From: Torymus aiolomorphi
Taxonomy: Eukaryota; Arthropoda; Insecta; Hymenoptera; Torymidae
Direction of reading: 5' to 3'
DNA length: 64,000 nt
NCBI GenBank assembly: GCA_036365515.1
Contig: CM070874.1
Span: 108,947,235 to 109,011,234, forward strand
Shown piece by piece: positions 1 through 14,300 of the stretch. How positions within the stretch are numbered: the first letter of the stretch is position 1; every line of letters starts with the position of its first letter. The position numbers were made by a program, and so were the translations under genes. The notes beneath the pieces are model-generated. The model saw nothing but the letters and a program-made list of their open reading frames with translations. It searched no databases and had not been told where the DNA came from.

Positions 1-1380
1 CGAGATATTAAAAAAATAACAGCTATAAATGTTGGCTCATATAAATTTTAGCATTTCCAATTGAATAAAACGGATTAAATATATGAAGTTTATTAACAGC
101 TTTCGTTTCAAAGAATTTTTAAGCATTTTAACTCTGAACGTGATAATAATTTGAATATTTCTATAAATGAAATTATCATATCGCTTTTAGAGGGGGAATT
201 CAATTTGTGTACTTTAAATCTCATTTTTTCGTATTATAACGATCATTATTTTCATAAACTTTACAGATTATTTAAGAATTTTTAAATCGATGTATCACTA
301 ATTAACCTTTGAGCATTATAATGAACAAAGCTAGTAAATCAATAAAAAAAGATTCTCAGTATAAATATAAGCATAATGCAATTATGCAAAAATTAATTTA
401 AACGCCCTTCAATGCTTTTTTAATTATTTGAAAGAGATTTTCTCATAGTGTGTGTATGCGGTATGCCTCGTGTTATAATCTTATTAAGTGTATCCTATAA
501 TCAGCTCAAACTTGCTTTAAACCCGATATATAATGCAGTCTAAAAATATTATTGTGGAAAACCTATTGCCAATTACGTAACTATTACAATCCGTGCTTAT
601 AAATTGTGCTTATGTATATTATGTTGCATAATTGATAATAATCATATTTTTATTATTCATTATTTTATCATTTCCTGTTAGACAATATTTATGTACAATT
701 CAATAAAAATTTTTAAAATAAATGTAAGTCACGGTGGATTTTTAATAATTTAATAAATTATTAAGCTTATGCAGTGAAGCTTATATCAGTCAATTTAAAG
801 CTCGGATATTCCCGTTTATAAATTTAATTGTGTTTCCGATCACGGGCTTCCGCCACTTAAAACTGCTATTTAATTTAATTCAATGTTTTGTAAAATTTTC
901 CTTAACTTTTCAATCATTACCAACTTTACCGGAAATGTTAAATTCTCAGAAGTTTACAACAATTTGCTTACCTCTGATGATTAAGATAGATCACCACATT
1001 GGATAAAGTTTGACAAAGTTCCAAAAAGTATTACGTTACGTTTATAAGAAACTATTAATCACGTCGAGTATTTTAAGACACCGTCAAAATTCGTTAAACT
1101 TGACTAAAAAAACACCATCAATCCATCGCGTTCAAAATGTTCTCAAAAGTCAGCTTTTTATCGGCCAAGATATTACCTGCAAAGTCCAAGTATCCAAATG
1201 TAAAAGACGTATTTTAAGTTTGCTCAATCACTTACATTCGCCCGTCTAAATTCGATAAAGCTCTCAACTAATTAAAAGGCGAATGAGAAACTTTCCACAC
1301 CAACCATGCACTTTCTTCTTCGACAGTTCATACAAAACGAGACGAGAAGCTTACCCCCGACGTCAGAGAGAGAGAATCCG
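1..1380. other. AT-rich flank, no gene seen
   Basis: AT-rich sequence with stops in all frames. A 79-codon open frame at 1010-1249 has no recognisable domain and sits in DNA of the same composition as its surroundings, so I do not call it. Nothing here looks like an exon of a neighbouring gene. It is probably the distal upstream region of Hk. Confidence 0.5.
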
Positions 1381-1910
1381 CAGTTCAATTCCCGGCGCAC
1401 TTTCGTCTTTCTTCTGCCTGCTGAACAACGGTGCCTAACGTATATCTCCCACTACCTCTAAGAAGATAAAAGCAAACGCGAATCCCCGAACCGAGACCGA
1501 AAAAACAAAACCACCACCCGCCGAACCAGCGCAACCTTACACCCAAAAGGAGAAAAATACCAAAACGCAAGCGTACAAAAGAAAAGCCGAGTGCCAGAGC
1601 GAGAGAAGAAGGACTCACCATCTCAACGTAATCCACGCAGCGTGAGAGAGGGAGCAGAGCGAGCGCAGCAGCCGAGGAGCAGAACCGAGTGCCTAATGAT
1701 GTCGCGCGGCCCGCGTGCCCCGAGGACTCGCGCGGCGGCAGCGGCGCGGCGTCAGCGCGAGAGACGGAGACGAGGAGTCGGCGAGTGATGATAACCCCAC
1801 CACTCGGCAGCTTGCGCGCAAGGCACCACCACCACCACCACCACTAGAACCAGCCAAAACAACCACCACCAGCTCCACCTCCAGTGACCGCCACTACCAG
1901 CAGCAGCATC
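1381..1910 (+). promoter_or_regulatory. Hk: GC-rich promoter / 5' UTR of Hk
   Basis: Base composition changes sharply from AT-rich to GC- and CpG-rich at about 1.3-1.4 kb and stays so to the end of coding exon 1. The stretch is full of GAGAG and AGAGAGC motifs typical of insect core-promoter and 5' UTR DNA. The frame of exon 1 is closed upstream by a TAG near 1845, and 1911 is the first ATG after it, so most of this segment is promoter plus 5' UTR. No single TATA or initiator site can be assigned with confidence. Confidence 0.5.
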
Positions 1911-2323
1911 ATGTCGCAGATAATGCTCTGCAGTCTGGAGCACGCGCCAAGCGCGGGCCGCAGCTCGGGGGGCGGGGGCGGCGACCCCAACAACAACCCG
2001 GCTCGGCGCGCAGCCGCTGCTGCAGCGCACGAGCAGCAGGCCGTGGCGAGTCGCGCGCACCAACTGCAGCTGCAGCAGCAGCAGCAGCATCATCATCATC
2101 ACCGTGAGCAGGCGTCGACGAGCGGCGAGCCGAGCGCGAGCAGCAGGCGCGCCGCGGCCAGGGAACAGGCACTCGCCCTCGCGAGCTCGGCTGCTGCGGC
2201 CGCTGCTGCTGCCACCGCCTCCGCTGCTAACATGGCTGCGACCAGCGGCGCCGGCGCCGCACACGCGACACAGCAGAGCAGCATGGAGGAGGACGATTCA
2301 TATCCACTGCCCACGATTTATCG
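1911..2323 (+). CDS. Hk: Hk coding exon 1 (low-complexity N-terminus)
   Basis: Begins at the first in-frame ATG after an upstream TAG and ends at CG|GTGAGT (phase 2). It encodes a Gly-, Ala-, Gln- and His-rich, poorly structured tail with CAG/CAC and GCN runs, and ends in the residues SYPLPTIY. Its split Arg codon is completed by the A at 8083. Confidence 0.85.
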
Positions 2324-5300
2324 GTGAGTTGGGGAGGATTGTGCGAGGTGAGGTGTGATAAGTGGCAGCGTGGGGGGTGCGGTTGGGTATGTTGAAGTTT
2401 TTTTTTTGTTTCTGGGTGATTTGGGGGAGGAGGAAGGTAATGGGTGCGAGATGGTGGTAGGATGTTGGTTCGTATGGTGGTTGTGGAAGGAGCAAGGGTG
2501 ACGGATGAATGTTATGAATCTGTATAATTGTCTTGTTGGTACTTGTCGAAGTGTTTCATGACTTAATGATTCTTAAACCTCTCTTCTTAACATTGTTCTT
2601 GCCTGGTTTCAATATCCATACCTTTCACAAATGACTGTAATGACGTCTTGGTGGCTCTTTTAGCCAGATCTCTGCCCCTGGTAGAGAAACTGTGGATTTG
2701 TTGCACTGACTTCAGTATACATACAATTACTGAACATGTGTTTATATTTCATTGCGGAGGTTTTAAAACTGAAAGTACTATACTGAGAAAAAATATGGTG
2801 GTTATACCCATATAAGTACTATACAGTATATAGTATTATTTGACTGTGACCTGGTTTTACAATAATGTACGCAAACAAAATGATGGTGAAGATACTTGTA
2901 AAGTATGCTATTGATTACTATATTTAACTCAACTGATATATTTATTATTAACGCGTTATAGTTTATTCTAATTCGATTTTACTATATAAATAATCGATTT
3001 TACTATACAATATAGTTATTGCCACTAATCCATTTTTTCTCAGTGTAGGTAACAACTTAAATCACTCGACCAGAGGGAAAAATTGTTTGTATTATTCTGT
3101 TATCACACTTCAAAAGAATAATGAAACTGCATCAAACTATAGTATATCTGTTACTAGAAAAAATTGAGGTCTTGCCAGAGGTCGCGCCAGAAGTGATATT
3201 ACCTCACAGGAAGATGAATTGTATGAGATGGCCGTTTTAGGTGATGCATCACGCGTATATCAGACATTATTAATACAAGATACACCTATAAAATGCGAAT
3301 ATCATTTAGAAAGACTTTAAAATAATTTATAAGGCATCATTTCAGATTTGCTTGCTACCTATATGCATAATTAGGCTTTCTAATATGTGGTCTAGAAAAG
3401 TTGTCAAGTTGGCGCGTTAAATATACGACCAATTAGGTCCACTTATCTTATTCCAATTATTTACCGCATACTTTGCTAAATCGAAGAAATTATCTCCATG
3501 ATTGCTGAAGCCGTATACGGACGCAGCAGTCACTCATCCGATTGCCAATCGTACCCAATGCTACTTAATTTCGCTAATTGACCGAAATTCAGATCTGTGC
3601 CGATCTTACGAAGTATATAGGTCTTTTTTTTAATAGACAACAGTATTGCGGCAATATTTTCTAAAGGTTGTGCAAAGATTCATAATATTTATACAATACT
3701 AGTAAGTTCAGGCGCGCTGCGCGCGCTCTTCCTTCCCGTTGGTTCTATTTATTTACCTATATATACAATTAATATTAAAATATTATGAATTTAAAATTTA
3801 TTTTACTTTTTAACATCCGGAAATTTATCCAATATTTTTTATTGAAACTTGGATTGTATTTAGTTAAGTTTATTCCTACAATACAAAAATTTGGAGGTTA
3901 GAAATTTAACTGCAATCAGAACAGTACTCATAGTCCTTCATTGTTAACTACAGATAAAATTTTAATACTTTTTTATTGTACAAAACCAAATTTGAAGTCA
4001 TTAATATTATTTATGACCTGTACATTTTTAGCTTAAATATTTCATAATTCCAAACTTTGTGGATTTTATTTGGACCAATCAGCTAAGATCTTAAGCGAAA
4101 CGCTAACGTCACCATCGACCAATCACGGGGTCCTTTTAAACGGACTTGACCAATCGCATAAGTTTTATTTCGGCTTCACATTTCCGTTATCATTCTTTTA
4201 AGGGAGGATCGTTAGTTCTTGCCAATCTTGTAGTATATACCAATATTGAGTAAAGGTTCAGCGTCATATGGAAGAACAATTCTAATGTCAAAAAATCGTT
4301 TTATAATAAAATAGTTTATCTCATTATTAATCCTACTATGCCAATTATAGAGGCATACCCAACCAACTTATTGGTTCAGGCGATTAATTATATTTTTCGT
4401 AATAGCAAGGTTTCCTGGATTGAGTTACTTTTGCTATATGCTTTTGCGGAGTATGTGTTTCGTTGTGGATGCCGGTGCGTTTGCATAGTTGAATAATGGA
4501 TTCGTAATTAGGCAAGGATACAGTTATTATGCGTGAGGTTGTTTTAGGCTGTTTGGGAGTTCAGAGGTGAGTGAGTCCAGTGGAGATTGAAAAGGTGAAT
4601 TAAATCGTAAGGGATCGAATACAAATCGTTACTGTTCATTAAATAATTATTTTCCATTAGAAAATTCAATTTCCACGAAATTCATCCATAGAAATCTATC
4701 CTAGAGTATATTTCATACTTCAATTGATTTGAAATTCTGATGTTTTCTTAAATTTATAAGTTATTTATTTGATCGAATGGACTATAAAATATTGAAAGTA
4801 GAATTGTAAATATTCGCGCTTATATAGAAATCGATACAATATGAAATTCAGTTTTTTCTTAAATATTAACAAGATTGAAAATGGGAGCAGCGGGATTTTG
4901 CAATTTAATTATGATATGAACGTTAAATAATAAAACGGAAGTGAATAAGTCTGAAGTGTTGAATATTTGTTTAAGGTGTATATTCGTAATGCAATAGTAT
5001 TAATCACAAGTAATTTAAAGAAATTTTTTTCCTTATTTCACGTTATTTTATTCTTTCTCTTTTAAAATAATTGATCATAATTCAATTATGAACTCCGCTT
5101 AAGTAATTTTGATTTTTTTAATTTATGAGTAATAAAATTATCATTTTACTGCGAAAATTGGCATTTTACAAATAGTTGTTACTTTGTGTAAAACTAGAAA
5201 TGGATTCTAAAAAAATAAAAAAGAAAATAAAAATATTCCTAGATTGAAATTTCTCCTTTAGTTCTCAGCTCGTATATATTTTAGCGGTGGTAACTTTTAT

Positions 5301-8300
5301 CACATCCTTATTTGCGGATAGTAGGTCATTTGGTAGAAAAAATAAAAATTTGATATGAGATTTTCTAAGTCGATGGCATTTTTTAGATTGGAATCACCTA
5401 CTCATCCTTAGTCCTTGACACAATGTAACTGTGAAGATGGGACTTTCAGCACACCCCTTAGAGCGTTGTTATGTGCTGAGGAGGAAATAGCTCATTGTTA
5501 TAGAGATCGTTTCTACCATAACCTATTTTACCGCTTAGAGCACATAAAAAGTAAATTTATGATATTATTCATACATTTTAAGTAGTAAAAGTCAAACACA
5601 AATCTTCACGTAAAACATTTTTGTAAAACTTAATACAAGTATTTTCTTTGAAAGAAATATTTTCTCTGATTCGAATTAAAAGTAAGATGCAAGTCAGTCA
5701 ATATATACAATATAACTTTTAAATAATGTTCATTTTGTAACCTCTGCAGTCCTTCAACTATATTTAGCTTTTTCAACAGTATTTCAAGACGCGGCATGTT
5801 GGTTCATTTATGAAGGGATCGATTTCACGAGCAGCCAAGTGAATTTTTGAAAGATAAAAGTATTGCAATCATGGTTGAGTATCATACATAACTGAGCACA
5901 ATACTTTTTTGATATGGTCATGCCCCAGTTTTCAAGAGAGTTTGGTTAAAAAATTGAAATATCAGTGAAAATAAAGTAAATAACTTATTTTAAAATTTAA
6001 TAATATTTTTAGGATACACAAAAGTTCTTCTCGAGATTAATAAACAATTTCAAAAGTAGGTTTCGAAACTATAAAGGTTCTAAGGGATTTGTCTGTTATT
6101 TGATTTGTATTCTCTTCAACATCAACAAGATTTCGAATCTATTTTAGAAACAGCACGTTTCCTCTCGAAGAGCATTTGTTCTAAGCCACTTTTACTTTCA
6201 AATTCTACAGAATAAAAATACTCTTATTGGCCACGCTAAGAAGATTCTGTTCACTGCAAGTGATAAATTCTATGGCGTAAAAATAGTTCCGTGTGCATTT
6301 ATTTTGGAGCATTGAATTGTAATGGGATAATAAATAGGCAATATATTAGAAAACATTATCCTATACGTTTTCTACAAAATTGTAAATAAAATTGAACATT
6401 ATCTTTTTATTCGATTCAATGGCAAAAGTTTGCTTTGATATGTTCTACCTATGGTAATAGAGGCCAGATAGCCATTCAGAACTCTCTTTTCAAAATGAAT
6501 TCAAGGTCCTGTCAAGCTCCGATAGAATACGCTGTTATAGGGGGAATTGAATATTATCTCCATGAAAACTTTCTTCGAATGTTACATATTGAAGGGTCAT
6601 GAAAAAGGTATTGGTTAACATCAGATGTTATTGTTACGTAACTTCAAAACTCACGAGGAACTTGCGAGCATTTGGTGCTCGAAGTATGTGTGCGCAACTC
6701 TACATGTTTTGTGGAACTCTGTTTGCTTACGAGCTGGTGAGAATAAATGACTGTGCTATGCAAGTATTGATTTTGCTACACGTATCCTATGTGCATGTGT
6801 ATGATTAATTGTGTAAATGAGGGTGGATGAAAAATTATTTCCCATATATTATTATTTCGCAGCAGAATGTTACAATATAATAAACGATTCCAATTTGGAA
6901 TTTCATTAAGAAAGGTATAGATACCTTTTTAGTTAAGAGAGCTCGTAACCTTAAAACCACACTGAGAAAAATTATGTATTAAAAATGACTATAATATATA
7001 GGAACGTGGGGACAAATCTCGAATACTAAAATTATTACTATATTTTATAGTAAAAATTACTATGTGCATAGCAATTTTTATTATGTATATATCAATTTTT
7101 ACTATAAAATATAGTAAAAATTTTGGTATTTGAGATTTATCCCCACGTTCCTATATATTGTAGTAATTTTTAATACATCATTTTTTTTCAGTGCAGGAAA
7201 AAGATACCGAGTTTCAATGAAGTATTGCTTAACTGGTGGAAAATTATCTAGTTTCTTTAAGACTTTTCTAGTTTTATACTCCAGTGAAACAAAAGGGATC
7301 TAAAAAAATCCTCCATAAAACTAGATAACCTTTCTACTGTAAGGGTCGATTTTATGATACATGAAAGACCCTTGAACGGATATAAAATCGGTAGCTTATT
7401 CCGATTGTCTACTTATTTTATATAATTTGTTGAATAGAACGGATTCCTTAGAAACAATCAGTATAGATAAAAGAAAACAACAGTGAAAGGATGATGCCCA
7501 AAGTGTAAGAATAAAATTATAACTTGAATTAGAGTCAAAAAATCCTATAAAATTGCTGGGAATTGCAATTTATTTCAAAAAAAGATCAGTTCTTTACGTC
7601 TGACAAGAATTGGATCATCTCTACTTCCACTTATCTAGTATTACTGAACCTAATATCATTTAAATTAAACGTCTTCTATTCATTAAATCGTTTACATCGT
7701 TTGCAATATTGCATTGACCTACCGAGGGCAGCATTCTGTAACGAATCCAATTGGATAATCAATAACAAAAGAAGTCAATAACTACTTATTATCCAAGAAG
7801 GTTGATATCCGAATTACTCTAAATTCCGGCTCTACTAACTCCAACCCCCAAAACTGAAGAACTTTGAAAATCCTTCTTGTTTGACTACACCCTCACCTCC
7901 GCGTTTCGAGTTCACCCTCTTTCCCTTTCCGGCTTCTCAATTCTTCCTCCGCAACCCTTCCCTTAAAAGCACCTACAACCACTATACTCTCCGCACCCTC
8001 AGGCCGAACTTTCTTTGAACGTCTACCTTTCCGACTCATTCGCGCTCACTCTCTTTCTCTCCCTCTTTCTCTGCGCTCTCAGATGCCGCGCGCCAATCGC
8101 AAGCCTGGACTGCATGGAGGAGTTCAACGGTGGCGCTGGCACGGACTCGAGCGGCCACTACGGCAGCACACCAGGCACGAAGGAGCACCTGCTCGCCAGC
8201 TGCCTAGTCGGCTCCCAGTCCCAGCGGCTCCAGCACAGCCCGTCGCCAGGTATTCGCTACCGCAACTTGGGCAAAAGCGGTCTACGTGTTTCCAATGTCG

Positions 8301-11300
8301 GATTAGGTACGCTTTCCATGTTATAAATGACAAAAATGAAACATACACACACGTAAAAGAATGAAGAAAAAAAGAACGACGACTATGGCTCTATACTACC
8401 CCGACATGCATAGTCGCTCTCTTTCTATATGTGCGCGGCCCGCGTCTATCGCGTTTTCGCTCTTTGAGGAACGGTTCCTTTTGTCTCGCTCCCATTTGAC
8501 GGGAGCCGCCGGCCTCCTTTCCACGTCGGCTCTCTTTTTTTATAGCGAGCTAGCGATGCGAGCGCGAGGGAACGAGCTTTTTAAGCGCGAGAGATGGGGA
8601 AATTCACGGGCACTGCGTTCGGGGCTGGATAAATACTTGGCTGTGGATCATCGTTGACTCGTTGCTTATGCGCGATTGTGTGGACGTAAATCCGGGCTCT
8701 TTTGAATTATTTAGGAAGATAAACGTTAACAGTGGTGCGAATCCAGTGTCTATTACTAGCATATAGTGAAGGTGGGTAGCGTGAGCTTGATCGTGTTTGA
8801 TTGATTTTTAAATTTTCACTCTGCAAGTGGGTTTTGATTTATATTAGGATAATAAATGTAAACAATGGTATTAAATTGGCTGTAAAATTTTAATTTCATA
8901 TTATATAACCATCAGAGCGAATAAACCTTTATTAATAGGCGGTTACGCTCATTGGTATTTTATTAGCTAACTGGGTACTAATTGAAGCGTGGAAAAACTA
9001 CTTCATGTTTTAGTTATTTGGTAACATGTTCAGTATTCATTAATTGGTTCTCCCGTGATTGCGCTAATTCGTTCGAAACGCTAAATGAAAGGAAGAATCA
9101 CAAACTATCCACTCAGAGTCGATTAGCAAGCATACAATAACGTAAATTACTATAGGGGAAAAGTAAATTTAAGAGTTTTTAGTAAAAGTAAATTTTACTA
9201 ATGTTTTATAAATAACAATTTGAACATACTATAATGCGTAAATGTCTGTCACTGAAATAAACTAACTTGGATCGATTTTTTCACTGTATAAAAAACTTTC
9301 TCAAGTGATAATCAGATTTTCCACTGATACACTAATACAAAAAATAATGATTATTCATACGGTATAGTTTTTTGATTATTTAATTTAAATAATAGATGAT
9401 TTCAACAATACTCTCTAAATTTGAATTAGTGCGTACGCAGTGCATATACACTGATTTAAATTTAAAGAGTAGATCAATTCATTGAAAATGGTATATTTTA
9501 ATATGAATATATATTGTAATAGAGAATCAATTTATAAAAAATCAAATTATTTCTTATAGTCCTATAATCATTACTCAAACGCCACATCGAATAATCGTAT
9601 AATAATTATATAAAATCAGTTAGCGCCATGATTATAAATTATCAAAGGGAAAAATATCCGCACGTGAAAGCGCGAATAACTTTACAGATCCTCGAGACGC
9701 TCCCAAACCCCCCGTAATAAATAAATCCTAAGAGCAGCTAATTAGTCGCGAACACTCGTCACGCGCGTGTAGCGTTAATTACTCATTATAAAGTATGATT
9801 CTGAAAAAATCCGTAATTAAAATACACATAAACACGTATATACGTAGAAATTCCACTCCCCTCACTCGCGTATATACACCGCCTCATTTCCTCGCAGCTC
9901 CAGCAGATTCTACTCCTTCTCTCGCGGGGTTATACGGGTCTAACGTCTCCCGAGGGGACTTCCCTCTCACCCGCGTGCGATGAATTTTTATTTCTCCGCT
10001 CTGCCCCTCTCACTCTCTTTCCCCTCATTGTCCTCCCCGCAATAACGACGTGTCTCCCTCTCAGAGCGGGTGCACTTGCACCCCCTCACGCGCGTGTGTG
10101 ACACTTTTGAATCTCTGTCTCTCTCTCTTCTGGGAATGTGGTGATGTGCACTTCAGACAGAGAGCGGGTGCGTATCGGCGTCGGTGCGCGCGGAAAAGAG
10201 AGAGAGAGCCCCGGCAGCTTTAATGGCCTGTGTGGGCGCGGCGACGAGACGCGCGTCGCCGGGGAAAAAAGCTCTTCCCCGTGCCTGCGCTTCTACCTAC
10301 TGCTCCACCTGTGTGTGTGACTCTCTCTCCCGTTATCGGGGGGAGAGAGCGCGGAGGCTGTCGCCCTCGAGAGCACGCACCGCGCGTACCTCTGAAAATC
10401 ATCGTCACCGTCATCCGATCATCGTTCGCAGAGTAAAGATCAAGTGATGTTGATATATAAGCGAAAAAGATGATTGTTATTGTAGTCGTGTCTATATATT
10501 TTTGAAGTTGTCCTCGTAACGCCGTTAGAGAAAGTGTGTTGCTTATGTGCCTTCTTTTATGCTCTCTATTTCTGTTTCGTTTGAGTTTCATACAAATTTT
10601 TCGTTATTTCAAAAATGAAAGAAAAATTATTGAAAAGAAAGAGATCTTAACATCGTAATGCGTACAGACGTAGTGGTATTTTTGAAAAATTTATAACTAA
10701 TTTTTTATTTTCGTTACTTATTTTCTTAGTCGCGAAACGTTTTTTCCCATCTTTTTATAAGTTGCTGGTCACTCTCTCAAGAACACCTAGAAATTGTGTG
10801 AAAACGGGAGAAAATCGTTCCGTAAATGGGAGAAAAATAGAGTATCCTCCAGGATTTGTGTTTCTTTTACTGCTAACATTTTACTGTACCGTTAGAGAAA
10901 ATGACTTATTTATAGACACGTTGATCGCAGTTTAGTCTAATTTACTCATTTCAGTTGGTTCTTAATAGCTTTGTCGACAATCATCTAATTATTTGGCAAC
11001 TCTCATATTACTTAAAGAGTTGGACTCATTAACAGCTGTCTCGTTAGTCCGTCTCGTGAATCTTAAATTAAGTAAGAAGAGGGTTTGATTGCTCTCGACG
11101 TTTAATGACATATTCAGAAGAGTACATCGAAGACTTCAAGACTACTGCAAATTATTATTTTAATCATGAATTTTGCTTTATTTCGGTTATTACCAATACG
11201 ACATTTGCGTAAAAAATGTTACGAATTTGTCAAGAGATAATAAATAATATTTGTAATCACTTTTCATTCCATATATACATACATATAAAGATTAATTTGT

Positions 11301-14300
11301 ATTAATGTACGTGACATTCAACAATATAGTTTCAATAATTTTTCTTCATTTTATACAAGATTAATTCATTCAGGAATTCTGTATATATATCCACATAACA
11401 TCTAACCTTCTTTACTATTTATTATTTATTATTTATTATATTATATGAAAGTAATTTTGATAATTTTAATTCTAGTCAACTATTTTAATGATAACAATAA
11501 ATAAAATACATAAATATATAAATAATTGATTTCAAGAATTATAGATGAACTCAGGATTTTTAGTTATTTTAGAATTAGCGTAATTGTAGTATCCATATTT
11601 CATTTTTTACTTAAAAAGTAAAGTCACTGATTAGCGGAAAAATAAAATAATTAATTTTAAATAAGATGCATGTCCATTTTATTTTATCCTTGTACATATA
11701 TTTTTCTGCATATTGTTTCAAGCCTTTTTTTATATATACTATGACTAATAAATGATGACTATCGTAAATCTTTACGATTATACTCATAACGCGACTTTCT
11801 TATCAAGTAACATGAGGTTTAATGTTGCAATGGCTGTTTGTTTTTATGCGACCTTCTTTATGTTTTCTAGTTTCTCATTCTTAGCGTCATGAAGCGCAAC
11901 AATTCCCCTTAACAAGACAAAGAATTGAGAACTCAACTTCCCTTTTAATTATCATTTACTCACGAAGAGAAATGGAGAAGATAAAAGAAGCCTTAATTAA
12001 TTAAAGGATCTCGATCTTTTCTTTTATTTACAAATCTTTAAAAAGTCAGAGTTTTCAACAGATAAGATTAATGATTACGAACATTTTTATGATGCTAAAA
12101 CTCTTCATTAAATTATTAAGTTCTAACTTTACAGTAAAATCAAATATTATACAAGTTGGACAAGATTTTTTTAATGGTTCTCAATTCCTCACATAATAAA
12201 TTTCTTCTATATCATACGTATGTAAACAGACAAGACGATTCATTCTCACACTATACGAAAAAATTTACTATGTGAAGAAATTGTCCCATCCTCTGCATTA
12301 AGCTACTGTTACTAAAACGAAGGCAAAAATAACCATACAACATATAAGAAAAAAAAATAATAATAGACATGACAACAAAGACAAGACAAGCAAAGTGTGT
12401 GTTGTTCAGTGCAGTGGGCAGTGTCGTTCGTGTTCATCATTGTCATCAATGTTTACAATAAGACAAAAAAAAACAGCTAAAACGAGAGATTCCTAAGAAA
12501 TACGTTTTGCGCTTGAACTACAGGCACGTGGACGACGTTCGGCGGTGCGAGCGGCTCGAACAGCGAGGAGAACGCGGAGGCCGTGATCACGCTCGCCTAC
12601 GAGAGCGGCATCAACGTGTTCGATCTGAGCGAGGCGCACAGCGGACCCAAGGCCGAGATCCAGCTCGGCCGCATACTGCAGAAGCGTAACTGGAATCGCA
12701 CCAGTTACATCGTGACCACGAAAATCTACTGGAACCCCAAGTGAGTTGGATAGTTTAGTTTTTACTGTTTAAGTGTTACGGAGAGGAAGGAAAATTATAT
12801 ATTTTGGCACGTGATAAATATGCAGATTTATTTTTCCGAGATTAGTTGTTAAAAGTTGTAAGAGTATCAATGAAAGAACAACTTTAATATAAATTATTGC
12901 TGTTTTTTGGACAAATTTATGTATGTTTCTTACTGGGAGAGGGTCATGCTTCCGGATCACGGATTCGGCTCAAAGTTTGGAATATGTTTTTGGATGTAGA
13001 AACATGAAGAAAGATGCAATATTAGACCCTAATGTTTAAAAAGTCTCATGTTCTGGACATTTTTAGCTTTATTTTTTTAAAAACTTGAAAAAAGCGCCTC
13101 TTCTTGGAACGGTAACCATTTAACCTTTGGAAAGTCTTAAATATCATTTCAAAGACAGAAAATAAAACGACAGAAAGCAAGCTTTCATTTCCGTTTTTCA
13201 GAATTGGAAAGTATTGATTCTTCCAAATTTATGAAAATTTAAAGTTGATCAATAAAAATGTTTTAAAATATGCATTAAGTCAAACAGCAAATTTTAAAGG
13301 TTTCACAGTGCATTTTCATTGCTTAACTTTAAATTTTCATAAATTTGGAAGAAATCAATAGTTTCAAATTCAGAAAAAATCAAATGAAAGCTGTTTTTCT
13401 ATAATTTTATTTCTCTTTTTGAAGTGATATTCAAGACTTTCCAAGATTAAATGGTTATCGTTTCAAAAAGAGGTTGTTTTGATGTTTTTTATTTCAAAAT
13501 AAAGCTAAAAATGTCCAGACTTGAGTTTTCTAGATCCAAAAACATATACGATCTTTGAGTCAAATTCGTGACCCAGAGGTTAGTTATGATACTCTAAAAA
13601 ATGGAGTTTTCATTCAAGTGGAGATGTACAATTAAAAAATACCATTGTACCTTGTACAGGAAATTTACTTGACTTTAGAAGGTAACTTTTAATATATAAC
13701 CACGTATTTTGTTCGCTACAGAAGGACTATTTCTTAATATAGAACTTCTTGGTTATAAAAGAAATTTATTTTTAAAAAACATCAGAGAAAATATTTTTCC
13801 TGTAAAGAGTAGTATCAACATTTTAGAGGAAATATATTGTCCTTTAGATTTAGAATAAATATTTAAGTTGATGAATAGGACAAACAGGGATGATGTATAG
13901 GATTTTGCTTTAAAAGTTTGCTCATGGAAATTTATTACCTTAGTTAAAGTATAAGCAAACAAGAAATTAGAAAAACAAATCAAACAAAAATAGTCTATAC
14001 ATTGTTTGTGTTCATTTCCCAACTTTAAAGCCAAATATTTGAGTTTTTTAGTACTAATTTTTTGCACTTTATTTTTTTGCATATTTTTTAGTAAATGAAA
14101 TAACGGAATAAAATAGTAAACTATTCACCTAAATTCGTAAAGAGATCCCATTAGGTAACATAGTGCTCGAATCGATATTGCGAATTGTGTACATCGCGTA
14201 AGGGGGGGGGGGGGGTCCAAAGTTTAGACGACTCACTTGAAAATTGAAGTCAACTATAGACGTGCTCTGTTTCGATATAAGCTACTGCAGATTGTGCAAA

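Larger units (their letters stand above)
2324..8082 (+). other. Hk intron 1 (about 5.8 kb)
   Basis: No coding exon is seen here. It contains a TIR element at 2781-3045, a short Helitron at 3699-4208 and a palindromic TIR element at 6960-7193. Open frames at 6599-6808 and 7563-7781 have no similarity to any family I know and look like chance. The last 200 bases before exon 2 are pyrimidine-rich (long CTC/TTC runs), as expected for a strong 3' splice site. Confidence 0.7.

Noticed and set aside
1715..2314. Several long overlapping open frames on both strands around the first Hk exon
   Set aside because: Only the frame starting at 1911 has the correct phase into exon 2. The others follow from GC-rich, repeat-like sequence.
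7563..7781. 72-codon frame as an extra Hk exon
   Set aside because: No similarity to Kv-beta, wrong phase context, and exon 1 to exon 2 joins perfectly without it.
10184..10591. Open frames of 87 and 123 codons in the intron-2 GC island
   Set aside because: Arg/Ser-rich translations typical of CpG-rich non-coding DNA; no similarity or splice logic.
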